Assembly (NCBI GenBank): GCA_020687605.1
Contig: JAJEQY010000008.1
Location: 1 to 64,000, forward strand
Source of the DNA: Intestinimonas aquisgranensis
Lineage (GTDB): Bacteria > Bacillota > Clostridia > Oscillospirales > Oscillospiraceae
DNA length: 64,000 nt
Direction: 5' to 3'
Both the position numbers and the translations under genes were made by a program. Position 1 is the first letter of the stretch; every line of letters begins with the position of its first letter. The notes beneath the pieces were generated by a model. The model ran no database searches and was not told the origin of the DNA. It saw nothing but the letters and a program-made list of their open reading frames with translations. Below, one piece after another: positions 51,354-59,775 of the stretch.

Positions 51354-52778
51354 TCACTGCTGGTTAGAAAGATGATCCTCGTTAATCAGGAAAAGCTGTG
51401 GATTTTCTTTGCCCAAGTCAACAAGACGCTGGGTAAAACCGCTTTTAGAAAATATCCCAAAAATAGGCTGATAGCCTTTCCATACCTTTTGGATTTCACC
51501 AGAAGCCTGCACCTTATCGCGGAGAGCAAAAAAGACAGGCGCATCCACCGGTTTATTGTGGTATTTGCACTCGCCTGCAAAGAATCGCTTGTTTTGATGG
51601 TCCACCGCCATCACATCAATTTCCGTATCGCTGTCCAAATCATTCAGCCAGTAAGCTCCGATCCGCGAGGGAACAAAGTCAATGACACCTTCCCTGCAAA
51701 GGTCTGCAAAAATGGATCTGCAGATATCTTCATAGGCGAAGGCCACAAACTTCTGTACGAAGTCTTTTCGGATTTCATCCAGAACAATCTGCGTATTGTC
51801 CAGTTCCAGTTCCCCTTTATATGGATAGACATACCGGAACCAGAAACGCACAAAGTTATCAGAGATGAAATAAAGGCCTTTACGGGACTTCTCCGGATTT
51901 TTCTCCGTAACCGGCGTTTCCTTCACGACAAAGCCAAGGTCGCTGAGCGTGGAAAGATATGGCGTCAGCGCGGAAGTTTCTGTCCCCAGAGCTCCCGCAA
52001 TTTTCCCCAGCTTGTGGTTTCCATCCGCCATCACGCGGATAATGGAAAAATAGTTGACAGCGGATACCACTTCATCTTTCAGCAGAAAGTTTGGTTCTTC
52101 ATACAGAAAACCGTTCTTCGAGAGAACCGCAGACTCCACCTGTTCCAGCAGTCCTTCCTGATCGTTGAAAAACTCCAGATATTTGGGTACGCCGCCGGTA
52201 ATCGCATATTGCTCCACCGCACGCTCAAAAGAGAGATGCTGAGCGGCATACACATCCGGGAACGGCAAAGGCGCCAACCGGATCTGTGCAGTCCGGCGGC
52301 CATACAGGGGGCTGTCATAAGACAGCGCGTGTTTTTGCATCATTCCAATCAAGGAGCCGCAAAGAATCAGCATCACATTGCTGTCCTTGAGAACTTCGTC
52401 CCATGCGTTTTGCAGAATAGACGGGAACGCCGGATTGGACTTAACCAGATAGGGAAATTCATCAATAACCAGGACTTTCTTTTCCTCCGGCCGGAATTCC
52501 GCAATGATATGGAACAAATCCAGCCAGTCGGAAAAGGCTGCACGCTGCAGCAACGGATTCCGTGTTACCCGGGACACAACACCAGACAGCCGTTTTATGC
52601 TTTGTGATTCCACTTCCTCCGTTGCGAGAAAGTAGAATGCCAGCTTACTCTTGATAAATTCTTTAATTAGTGTTGTTTTTCCTACACGCCGCCTGCCGTA
52701 AATCACAACAAAGCTGCTGTCTTTTTGGTATTCCCGTTCAAGAGACTCCAGTTCTCGTTGTCTGCCGATAAACTTCAT
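51354..52778 (-). CDS. AAA ATPase with DUF234 domain, inserted in reverse
   Basis: 474 residues. Walker A Y-G-R-R-R-V-G-K-T-T (about 27-36), Walker B V-L-V-I-D-E-F-P-Y-L, a winged helix near 250-300 and a C-terminal PD-(D/E)xK-like core (E-I-D-V-M-A...G-E-C-K-Y). This archaeal-type ATPase/DUF234 family is widespread in Bacteroidetes and Clostridia mobile DNA. It is the only minus-strand gene in the pilus cluster and AT-richer than its surroundings, so it is an insertion between cpaB-like and cpaE-like genes. Function unknown. Confidence 0.88.
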   Translation of the reverse strand: MKFIGRQRELESLEREYQKDSSFVVIYGRRRVGKTTLIKEFIKSKLAFYFLATEEVESQSIKRLSGVVSRVTRNPLLQRAAFSDWLDLFHIIAEFRPEEKKVLVIDEFPYLVKSNPAFPSILQNAWDEVLKDSNVMLILCGSLIGMMQKHALSYDSPLYGRRTAQIRLAPLPFPDVYAAQHLSFERAVEQYAITGGVPKYLEFFNDQEGLLEQVESAVLSKNGFLYEEPNFLLKDEVVSAVNYFSIIRVMADGNHKLGKIAGALGTETSALTPYLSTLSDLGFVVKETPVTEKNPEKSRKGLYFISDNFVRFWFRYVYPYKGELELDNTQIVLDEIRKDFVQKFVAFAYEDICRSIFADLCREGVIDFVPSRIGAYWLNDLDSDTEIDVMAVDHQNKRFFAGECKYHNKPVDAPVFFALRDKVQASGEIQKVWKGYQPIFGIFSKSGFTQRLVDLGKENPQLFLINEDHLSNQQ

Positions 52779-52792
52779 GTTAATGCCTCCTT

Positions 52793-52814
52793 TATCATAA
52801 TTTATTTTATGATA
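52793..52814. promoter_or_regulatory. AT-rich palindrome upstream of AAA-DUF234
   Basis: TATCATAA and TTATGATA flank 6 bases, 14 bases before the minus-strand start. Likely an operator or promoter region for the inserted gene. Confidence 0.5.
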
Positions 52815-52884
52815 ATCTACTTTATATTATACATTTGTTTTGCAAAAAGTCAAGGGCAGTCCGCCCTTGGGAAAGGAGCTTCCT

Positions 52885-53688
52885 ATGGGAAAAGTCATTA
52901 CCGTCTGGGGCAGTCCGGGGAGCGGGAAAAGCATGTTTTCCTGTATCCTGGCAAAAGCCCTGACCCGCGACAAGCGGAAAGCCATCATCATCAACGCGGA
53001 GATCAGCGTCCCCATGCTCCCGGTCTGGCTGCCGGAGCAGATCATCCAGACCAACGCCTCGGTGGGGCAGGTCCTGAGCAGCGTGGAGATCGACACCACG
53101 CTGGTGGCAAGCCATGTCACGGTGCTCAAAAGCTATCCCTTCATCGGCCTGATGGGCTATTCCGCCGGTGAGAATCCGCTGAGCTATCCGGAAGTCAAAT
53201 ATGCTATGGTACTCCAGCTGGTCAACGCTGCCGCCAGGCTGGTGGATTTCGTCATTCTGGACTGCAGTTCCAGCATGACCAATGTGTTCACTCCGGCAGC
53301 AATCGAGTCCGGTGATCTGGTCATCCGCCTGCTTACACCCGACTTAAAGGGCGTCAACTATCTGAAAGCCCATCAGCCCCTACTGGTAGATGGCCGGTTC
53401 CATTATGACCGGCACATAACTTTTGCCGGCATGGCCCGCCCCTTCCACGCTCTGGATGAGATGGGCTATATCATCGGCGGTTGGGATGGGCTGCTGCCCT
53501 ACGGCAAGGAAATTGACCGCTGCGCCACCGAAGGCGGGATGTTCCAGGCCATCAAATACTGCAATCCCAAGTACACCGCCTCGCTCAACAAGGTGCTGGA
53601 CGCTTTGGAGCAGATGGAGCTGGCCGAGCAGGCGGCAGAGGATGCGGACGACGAGGACGAGTTCGAGGAGGATGACGCCGATGAATAA
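52885..53688 (+). CDS. CpaE/MinD-like P-loop ATPase
   Basis: 267 residues from ATG 52885 (AAAGGAG site). N-terminal Walker A G-S-P-G-S-G-K-S (9-16), Walker B-like V-I-L-D-C-S-S-S-M and an acidic C-terminus. It lacks the deviant MinD Walker A (KGGxGKT), so it is a divergent member. CpaE proteins position Tad pilus machinery. The end overlaps the TadA start by 8 bases. Confidence 0.82.
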   Translation: MGKVITVWGSPGSGKSMFSCILAKALTRDKRKAIIINAEISVPMLPVWLPEQIIQTNASVGQVLSSVEIDTTLVASHVTVLKSYPFIGLMGYSAGENPLSYPEVKYAMVLQLVNAAARLVDFVILDCSSSMTNVFTPAAIESGDLVIRLLTPDLKGVNYLKAHQPLLVDGRFHYDRHITFAGMARPFHALDEMGYIIGGWDGLLPYGKEIDRCATEGGMFQAIKYCNPKYTASLNKVLDALEQMELAEQAAEDADDEDEFEEDDADE

Positions 53689-55057
53689 TCTCAACGACAT
53701 ATTCTTCGCGCCGGCGGCCAACCAGGACCTGACCTATGACCAGGTGCTGGAGGATGTGCAGCGGTATTTCGCTGAAAATCACGCCTCCACCATTGCCGAG
53801 GCCGGCGAGGGCAACGCCGAGCGGGCCACCACACTGCTCAAAGAGCTGATGGTGCAGTACATCGTCAAGCGGAAATACGCCATTGAGGGGCTGACCACCG
53901 AGGAACTGTGTGAAAAGCTCTACGAGGATATGGCCGGGTACTCCTTCCTCAAGAAATGGATCTACAAGCCCGGCATTGAGGAAGTCAACATCAACGCCTA
54001 CAACGACATCGAAGTGATCGAGGCCGGCGGGCGCAGCATCAAGATCCCGGACAAGTTTTCCTCCCCGCAGCACGCCATTGATGTGGTGCGCCGTATGCTC
54101 AACGCCTGCGGCATGGTCATTGACGACACCATGCCCAGTGTGGTGGGCTTTCTGGACAAAAACATCCGTATCTCTGTGGATAAGACGCCCATTGTAGACC
54201 CGGATGTGGGCATCAACGCCTCTATCCGTATCGTCAACCAGCAGACAGTCTCCGAACAGAAGCTGCTGGATTCCGGCAGCGCCACCGCCGAGATGCTCCA
54301 CTTCCTGATGGCCTGCATCCGGTATGGCGTCAGCGTGTGTATCGCGGGCTCCACCGGCTCCGGCAAGACCACCATCATGGCATGGCTGCTCTCCAATGTT
54401 CCCAACAACCAGCGCCTTATCACCATTGAGGAAGGCAGCCGCGAGTTTGATCTGGTCAAGCGGGATGAAAACGGAAATATCTTGAACTCCGTCATCCACC
54501 TGCTGACCCGGCCCAGCGAAAATCCGGCGCTGAACATAAATCAGGACTTCCTTTTGGAGCGGGTGCTGCGTAAACACCCCAATGTCATCGGCGTCGGCGA
54601 GATGCGGTCCGCCGCGGAAAGCCTGTCGGCGGCCGAAAGCTCCCGCACCGGCCATACCGTCTGTACCACCATCCACTCCAACTCCTGCAACAGCACTTAC
54701 CGCAGGATGATGACCCTTGCCAAGCGCAAATACAGCATGGATGACGCCGTACTCATGGAGATCATGGTGGAGGCCTATCCCATCGTGGTGTTTACCAAGC
54801 AGCTGGAGGACCGTTCCCGTAAGATCATGGAGATTTTGGAGGGTGAGGATTATCGGGACGGGCAGCTCATTTCCCACACGCTCTACAAGTTTGAAGTAGA
54901 GGACAATGTGACCGACGAAAAGGGAGAGATCCATGTGGTGGGCCATCACAGGAAGGTGGGCCTGATCTCTGATACTTTGAAAAAACGGCTCCTTGACAAC
55001 GGCATCTCCAATAAAGAGCTGGCGGAGTTCATGGACGCCCCGAAGGAGGTGGATTAA
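53681..55057 (+). CDS. tadA: TadA/CpaF-type pilus secretion ATPase
   Basis: 458 residues. The CpaF N-terminal domain is followed by the ATPase core: Walker A G-S-T-G-S-G-K-T-T (223-231), Asp box I-T-I-E-E-G-S-R-E, Walker B-like V-I-G-V-G-E-M-R and His box C-T-T-I-H-S-N-S. Full length for CpaF. It powers Flp pilus extension and pairs with TadB and TadC encoded just downstream. Intact and well conserved, so the machine is likely under selection. Confidence 0.93.
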   Translation: MNNLNDIFFAPAANQDLTYDQVLEDVQRYFAENHASTIAEAGEGNAERATTLLKELMVQYIVKRKYAIEGLTTEELCEKLYEDMAGYSFLKKWIYKPGIEEVNINAYNDIEVIEAGGRSIKIPDKFSSPQHAIDVVRRMLNACGMVIDDTMPSVVGFLDKNIRISVDKTPIVDPDVGINASIRIVNQQTVSEQKLLDSGSATAEMLHFLMACIRYGVSVCIAGSTGSGKTTIMAWLLSNVPNNQRLITIEEGSREFDLVKRDENGNILNSVIHLLTRPSENPALNINQDFLLERVLRKHPNVIGVGEMRSAAESLSAAESSRTGHTVCTTIHSNSCNSTYRRMMTLAKRKYSMDDAVLMEIMVEAYPIVVFTKQLEDRSRKIMEILEGEDYRDGQLISHTLYKFEVEDNVTDEKGEIHVVGHHRKVGLISDTLKKRLLDNGISNKELAEFMDAPKEVD

Positions 55058-55060
55058 AGG

Positions 55061-55993
55061 TTGCAGTGGATCTACATAATTTGCTTTGCGCTGATCAGCG
55101 CGGGCCTCCTGGCCCTGTTCGGCGTGCGGCCGGGGGATTTCATCGACGCCCTGTTCCGCTCCCGCCGCAAAGCGGCCACCCTCTCCGACGAACTCAATGT
55201 CCTGATGGGCACACCCGCCAAGGGCTTCTTCAACCAGGACTATGAGCTGAAGCAGATTTTAAAAGGCACCGGCCGCTCCGACCGCTATGAGGCGGTCAAA
55301 CGGCTGTCGCTGATCCTGTTTGCGGTGGGCGCTGTGCTGGCGCTGCTCATCAACAATGTGTATATGGTGCCGATCCTGGGCATTGGCTTTTCGCTGGCCC
55401 CCATCTGGTATCTGCGCAGCACAGCCGCCAGCTACAAGAAGCATCTGAACGAGGAACTGGAGACCGCTATCTCCATCATCACCACCTCCTACCTGCGAAC
55501 AGAGGACCTGATACGGGCGGTCAAGGAAAACCTGCCCTACATCAATGAGCCGGTGAAGGCCAACTTCGAGGCATTTGTGTACGAGGCGGAACTGATCAAC
55601 GCCAACCTGACCAGCGCCATCAACTCGCTGAAGATGAAGGTCCCCAACCGGGTATTTCATGAGTGGTGCAACATCCTCATTCAGTGCCAGTCTGACCGCT
55701 CCATGAAAAACACACTGCCCACCATCGCCCAGAAGTTCAGCGATGTGCGAGTGGTGCAGTCTGAACTGGAGGCCATGATGCAGGGCCCGCGCCGTGAGGC
55801 CATCACGATGATGTTCCTGGTGGTCGCCAATGTGCCGCTGCTTTACTTCCTCAATGAAGACTGGTTCCATACGCTCATCTTCACCACACCCGGCAAAATT
55901 GCCCTGGCGATCTGCGCAGCCATCATTCTCTTTGCCCTGACGCAGATCATGAAGCTGAGCAAGCCCATTGAATACGGAGGTGACGGCGCATGA
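55061..55993 (+). CDS. tadB: TadB-like inner-membrane platform protein
   Basis: 310 residues starting at TTG 55061, 8-9 bases after AAGGAGGTGG. A T2SSF/GspF-type architecture: N-terminal helix, helices near 85-125, a helical cytosolic domain and two C-terminal helices. It lies 3 bases after TadA, in the invariant A-B-C order. It anchors the ATPase to the membrane. No unusual feature beyond the TTG start. Confidence 0.88.
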   Translation: MQWIYIICFALISAGLLALFGVRPGDFIDALFRSRRKAATLSDELNVLMGTPAKGFFNQDYELKQILKGTGRSDRYEAVKRLSLILFAVGAVLALLINNVYMVPILGIGFSLAPIWYLRSTAASYKKHLNEELETAISIITTSYLRTEDLIRAVKENLPYINEPVKANFEAFVYEAELINANLTSAINSLKMKVPNRVFHEWCNILIQCQSDRSMKNTLPTIAQKFSDVRVVQSELEAMMQGPRREAITMMFLVVANVPLLYFLNEDWFHTLIFTTPGKIALAICAAIILFALTQIMKLSKPIEYGGDGA

Positions 55994-56868
55994 CCCTTTT
56001 GGCACTTGTGGCGATCATCTTCTTTGGTTTTGCCACCTACAACCTGACCTGCGCCTTTGTGGATATTCCCACAAAGAAGACCTCCCGCATGATGATGCTG
56101 GCCCGCAAGCAGCAGGGCGTAAAGTCCGAGAAACTGCTGGATGTCTACATCACCAAAATCGCCGGACTGATCGCCCCGTACCTGAAACTGGATAAACTCA
56201 AACGGAACAAGCTGCAGCGGGCGCTGGATATTGCCGGTCTGGAACTGACGCCGGAGGTCTACACAGCCCGGGCTTGGGTCACGGCAGGCGCCGTCGGCCT
56301 CAGCTCTATCCTGATGGTGTTTCTGGTGCCGCTGATGGTTCCCGTGCTGATCGGGCTTGCGGTGGCGCTGTGGTTCTCGACCTATTACAGCGTCTTCGAT
56401 TTCGTTAAGAAGCGCCGCAAGCTCATTGAAAGCGAGATCCCCCGGTTCGCCCTGACTATTGGGCAGAACCTGGAGAACGACCGGGATGTGCTGAAGATCC
56501 TTACCTCTTACCGCCGGGTAGCGGGCAAGGACTTCGGCGCGGAGCTGGACCAGACCATTGCCGACATGAAAACCGGCAACTATGAGAATGCCCTGATCCG
56601 TTTTGAAACCCGCATTGGCAGCCCCATGCTGTCCGATGTAATCCGCGGCCTGATCGGCGTGCTTCGCGGCGACGACCAGCGGATGTACTTCAAGATGATC
56701 TGCTTTGACATGAGGCAGATCGAGCAGAACAATCTGAAAAAGGAAGCGGCCAAGCGCCCCAAGAAGATCCAGCGTTACTCCATGATGATGCTCATTTGCA
56801 TTATGATCATCTATCTGGTGGTCCTCTGCACCGAGGTCATGAGTTCCCTGGGCGCTTTCTTCGGCTGA
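55990..56868 (+). CDS. tadC: TadC-like inner-membrane platform protein
   Basis: 292 residues, start overlapping the TadB stop by 4 bases. N-terminal helix (about 3-25), a pair of helices near 95-135, a GspF-type cytosolic domain and a C-terminal helix (about 266-285). Acts with TadB as the platform for Flp pilin assembly. The next 400 bases carry a small gene and a strong hairpin before the pilin-like peptide. Confidence 0.88.
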   Translation: MTLLALVAIIFFGFATYNLTCAFVDIPTKKTSRMMMLARKQQGVKSEKLLDVYITKIAGLIAPYLKLDKLKRNKLQRALDIAGLELTPEVYTARAWVTAGAVGLSSILMVFLVPLMVPVLIGLAVALWFSTYYSVFDFVKKRRKLIESEIPRFALTIGQNLENDRDVLKILTSYRRVAGKDFGAELDQTIADMKTGNYENALIRFETRIGSPMLSDVIRGLIGVLRGDDQRMYFKMICFDMRQIEQNNLKKEAAKRPKKIQRYSMMMLICIMIIYLVVLCTEVMSSLGAFFG

Positions 56869-57010
56869 CAGGTATCCGCCCACGCCTCTGGTGTGGGCTT
56901 TCCATATACCCGCTCCCATCCGGGGGCGAATCTACGATGGAGGTGATGTTTTGTACCGCAGTGGGTTCCCATAGCAGCCGCTATGCCGGCTGCCTTCCAT
57001 CCATTTCCCC

Positions 57011-57038
57011 AGGGCCGGCCTGCTCCCAGGCCGGCCCT
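57011..57038. repeat. 12-bp perfect GC-rich hairpin
   Basis: AGGGCCGGCCTG and its complement flank CTCC, between tadC and the small basic gene. No U-tract. Possibly an mRNA processing or stability element that lets the downstream pilin transcript accumulate. Confidence 0.6.
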
Positions 57039-57066
57039 GAACCTACCGTCTGAACAGGAGAAATCC

Positions 57067-57213
57067 ATGTCGAAGAAAAAGTATATTCCGCCTGACGGCG
57101 AAGATGGGCGGCGGCGCAGGTTCCGATGGCTTTTGCGCCAGAAGCCGAAAGCATATCCGGACAGGCCCCGCTCCAACAAAAACAGCCTGCTCAAGCCTAT
57201 CCGCCGGTCCTGA
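57067..57213 (+). CDS. Small very basic 48-residue protein
   Basis: ATG 57067 with AGGAG 7 bases upstream. Nearly half Lys/Arg/Pro: M-S-K-K-K-Y-I-P-P-D-G-E-D-G-R-R-R-R-F ... K-P-I-R-R-S. No membrane helix. Sits 51 bases before the Flp-like gene. Could be a nucleic-acid-binding or ribosome-associated peptide; I do not recognise it. The good ribosome site favours a real gene. Confidence 0.55.
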   Translation: MSKKKYIPPDGEDGRRRRFRWLLRQKPKAYPDRPRSNKNSLLKPIRRS

Positions 57214-57264
57214 CCGGCCATAACCATACCAAAATCCAATATCACATTTACAGGAGGTATTTCC

Positions 57265-57495
57265 ATGAAGAAGTTTACCAGCTGCATCCGCAGCAAAGTG
57301 AACGGCCTCGCGCTTCGGGCCCGTATGGCGCTCTCCAACCAGCGCGGCGATTTCTACATCTCTGATGCGGTCAAAATCATCATCGCCGTTGTGCTGGGCG
57401 CCCTGCTGCTGGCGGCCCTGACCCTCATCTTCAACGATACGGTCATCCCCCGGATCACGCAGGAGATCGAGGGCCTGTTTGGCGCGGCCAACTAA
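57265..57495 (+). CDS. Flp-like pilin candidate (DUF6133-like)
   Basis: 76 residues with AGGAGG 9 bases before the ATG. A ~28-residue basic leader ends at S-N-Q-R-G-D-F-Y, followed by one long hydrophobic helix (about 35-58) and a short polar tail. That is the size and shape of a Flp pilin precursor; G-D-F-Y could be the prepilin-peptidase site. It matches what I know as DUF6133 in Clostridial elements. It is separated from downstream genes by a strong terminator, as expected for an abundant structural subunit. Confidence 0.7.
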   Translation: MKKFTSCIRSKVNGLALRARMALSNQRGDFYISDAVKIIIAVVLGALLLAALTLIFNDTVIPRITQEIEGLFGAAN

Positions 57496-57519
57496 GGGCT
57501 TGTTCGCTTAAATGCCGTC

Positions 57520-57567
57520 AGCGGGGATCAGCCTGTGGACATCCACAGCTGGTCCCCGCTTTTTTAT
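57520..57567 (+). terminator. Strong terminator after the Flp-like gene
   Basis: AGCGGGGATCAGC/GCTGGTCCCCGCT stem closed by TGTGGA/TCCACA and followed by TTTTTTATTTT. Ends the pilus operon. Confidence 0.92.
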
Positions 57568-57598
57568 TTTCTCAAAAAACGAATAACGGAGGTAGAGG

Positions 57599-57946
57599 AT
57601 GAAAACATCCTGCAAATTTTATTCCTTTCTGCGGGCCGTCCGTGGGAACTGGCGCAATGCCATCTTTGTCAGCTGTGGCTGCGATACCTGCATGTATGGC
57701 CGGGAGAAGCCCTGTTCCGGATTCCTGCTGGCAGTGGATGAATGCGGGCAGGTCATGCTTCTGCCTGCGGAGACCATCCATGAGCTGACCGGCGAAGAAG
57801 TAGAACCCGCCGAGTGCAGCGCCATCCTGTCACGCCGCTCTTTTGACGCCGCTTTTTCCAAATACGTCGAATGGCATGCGCCGGACCCTTCCGCATGTAC
57901 GCTCAGGCAGCTTTGTCTGGACCCCAGCTGCAGCCAGAATAGCTGA
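57599..57946 (+). CDS. Small Cys-rich protein of unknown function
   Basis: 115 residues, GGAGGTAGAGG before the ATG. Cysteines cluster in C-G-C-D-T-C-M-Y-G-R-E-K-P-C and again at C-T-L-R-Q-L-C-L-D-P-S-C, suggesting a metal site. The middle (F-L-L-A-V-D-E-C-G-Q-V-M-L-L-P-A-E-T-I) looks beta-rich. No signal or membrane helix. It begins the second operon of the element with DUF3268 and sigma genes. Family not recognised. Confidence 0.6.
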   Translation: MKTSCKFYSFLRAVRGNWRNAIFVSCGCDTCMYGREKPCSGFLLAVDECGQVMLLPAETIHELTGEEVEPAECSAILSRRSFDAAFSKYVEWHAPDPSACTLRQLCLDPSCSQNS

Positions 57947-58007
57947 TTTTTACACAGAAAGACGCCATCGCGCCGCCTTTGGCGCGTCTTTTGGAGGTGA
58001 TGATTTT

Positions 58008-58424
58008 ATGATGAAGCAAAAACAGATCAAATGTCCTTATTGCCATGCCAATGCCTCTCTCCGCCCGGCCAGCGTGGTTTATGGTTTAAACCGCCGCTCC
58101 CAGGGAAAATTTCTCTATCTCTGCGACCGCTGGCCCGCCTGCGACGCCTATGTGAGCGCCCATGACAGGACGCACCGGCCCATGGGGACTTTGGCAAATG
58201 GAGATCTCCGGCACAAGCGTATCTTGGCGCACCGGGCATTGGAGCAGCTGCGGCAAAGCCGGCACATGGAAAAATGGGAGGTCTACATCTGGCTCCAGGC
58301 AAAGCTTGGGCTGGATGAACGGCAGACCCATATCGGCCAGTTCTCCGAATGGATGTGCGATGAGGTCGTCCGCCTCTGCAGGCAGGCCTCAGCTCCTCCC
58401 GCCGCCGGACAAGCGGCAGCCTGA
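58008..58424 (+). CDS. DUF3268 zinc-ribbon protein (plus block)
   Basis: 138 residues from ATG 58008 (TGGAGGTG upstream; the next ATG at 58011 is also possible). C-P-Y-C-H-A-N-A...Y-L-C-D-R-W-P-A-C-D-A-Y-V then H-M-E-K-W-E-V-Y-I-W-L and T-H-I-G-Q-F-S-E-W-M-C, aligned block for block with 27072. Upstream is only a short GACGC/GCGTC hairpin, not the long structured leader of the minus copy. It lies 14 bases before the sigma gene. Confidence 0.82.
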   Translation: MMKQKQIKCPYCHANASLRPASVVYGLNRRSQGKFLYLCDRWPACDAYVSAHDRTHRPMGTLANGDLRHKRILAHRALEQLRQSRHMEKWEVYIWLQAKLGLDERQTHIGQFSEWMCDEVVRLCRQASAPPAAGQAAA

Positions 58425-58438
58425 CGGGAGGTGAGCAC

Positions 58439-59014
58439 ATGACCAGTCTGACGAAACAGCAGCAGGAACTCGTTGCTCAAAACCTGCCGGTGGTGCATTG
58501 GGTGATCTGCGACTATATCCATGTGAATCCGACTATCTGCGGCCTGGAATACAGCGATCTGTTCCAGGAGGGGTGCGTCTGGCTCTGCAAAGCCGCAGCC
58601 ACCTATGAGGACGATGGGCGGGCGCAGTTTGCCACTTACGCCAAAACGGTCGTAAAAAACGGGCTTCTGTCCTATTGCCGGAAGATCTGCAACAGGGGCA
58701 AGATGTTCAGCCGCCTCATTATTGGGGAACATGGGGAGCTGGCCGCCGACGGCGAAGCCCTGGAGCCGCAGTCCGATGCTTTTGACGCCCGGGTATCCCT
58801 GATGGAAACACTGTCGCTTCTGGAGGCCAGCAAGCAGGATTATGACGGTGTGGCCCGGCTTGGGATTGAGGCTCTGGCACTCAAGCTCCAGGGAATGCGG
58901 GTCACGGATATTGCGGAACTCTACCAGGTTCCGCCCTCCCATGTGGGTGCATGGATCTCGCGCTCGGTCGCCAAACTGCGCAGCGACCCCCGCTTTCTGG
59001 CAAGCCTGCTTTGA
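58439..59014 (+). CDS. Element-encoded sigma-70-family factor (plus block)
   Basis: 191 residues. Region 2 (Y-S-D-L-F-Q-E-G-C-V-W-L-C-K-A-A) and region 4 HTH (V-T-D-I-A-E-L-Y-Q-V-P-P-S-H-V-G-A-W-I-S) parallel 26537. GGGAGGTG lies before the ATG. With DUF3268 it makes a conserved two-gene unit in both blocks and probably directs element promoters. No anti-sigma gene follows. Confidence 0.85.
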   Translation: MTSLTKQQQELVAQNLPVVHWVICDYIHVNPTICGLEYSDLFQEGCVWLCKAAATYEDDGRAQFATYAKTVVKNGLLSYCRKICNRGKMFSRLIIGEHGELAADGEALEPQSDAFDARVSLMETLSLLEASKQDYDGVARLGIEALALKLQGMRVTDIAELYQVPPSHVGAWISRSVAKLRSDPRFLASLL

Positions 59015-59073
59015 ATTTGTTGAAAACCACGGCCTTCCCGCAGTAAAGGATATATAAAAGGAGGCATTGATCG

Positions 59074-59775
59074 ATGGAACAGAAAACCTTATATACTGCA
59101 ATCGGCCGTCTGGAGCGGGAAACAAATGGCTGCGGCCGGTCCTGTCCGGTCATCCGCCTTGGCGGTCAGCCCTACATGGTGGATATGCAGGAGCTGGTTG
59201 TTTGGACTGCCCTGAATTGGCGGATCTCCAAGTGGGAGGATATTTCTTTTCAGTGCGATAAGCTGGCCTCATCGATGGGCGGTGCTGTCAGCCGGCCCTG
59301 GGATGCCTGCGTGAACCGCCTGCTTACCCGCGGCCTGCTGGTTTCCGGCTGCGGGGAGACCGAATACGATGCGCTGTATGATCTGTTAAGTACCCTGGGC
59401 ATCATTCCTACCAGCGGCTCTGCCCTGGTGCGCGGCGTATCGTTTATAAAGCTGGTATTCAGCCGCCGGGTTTCGGTCAGGCAGGCGTTGAAGCTGTTTC
59501 GCAAAGACCGCCGGACCGACTATGAATCCCGCGTCATGCGGCTTTCCCGGCAGGCCCTGCTTTCCACTGCGGAGATCATCAAATGTGTGGAGCAGGATAT
59601 CTTCTCCCTCCCCAGCGAGCGGGTCCTGATGGAGAAGGTGTACGGCGACAGCGAGACCACCTGCCAGAACATCGCCAGCCTGATGAAGAACAGCCGGAGC
59701 AGCCAGGCGGTAACGCTGGCCGTTGCCAATCTGTATCTGCGCCAGCAAATTATTTTTGAAAGGATCAGCACATGA
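59074..59775 (+). CDS. Protein of unknown function, helical
   Basis: 233 residues, AAAGGAGG site. Early part W-T-A-L-N-W-R-I-S-K-W-E-D-I-S may form a winged-helix-like unit; the rest is mainly helical (S-R-V-M-R-L-S-R-Q-A-L-L-S-T-A-E-I-I-K-C-V). No signal or membrane span. The stop overlaps the next start (ATGA). Family not recognised; likely regulatory or accessory in the sigma operon. Confidence 0.7.
   Translation: MEQKTLYTAIGRLERETNGCGRSCPVIRLGGQPYMVDMQELVVWTALNWRISKWEDISFQCDKLASSMGGAVSRPWDACVNRLLTRGLLVSGCGETEYDALYDLLSTLGIIPTSGSALVRGVSFIKLVFSRRVSVRQALKLFRKDRRTDYESRVMRLSRQALLSTAEIIKCVEQDIFSLPSERVLMEKVYGDSETTCQNIASLMKNSRSSQAVTLAVANLYLRQQIIFERIST

Noticed and set aside
53585..54949. 454-codon minus-strand frame opposite TadA
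   Set aside because: TadA Walker and His boxes are intact on the plus strand; the antisense product is compositionally odd.
56796..57053. Short frame between tadC and the small basic gene
   Set aside because: It spans the GC hairpin, has poor composition and no conserved pattern; the ATG near 56938 behind it gives only 38 residues.
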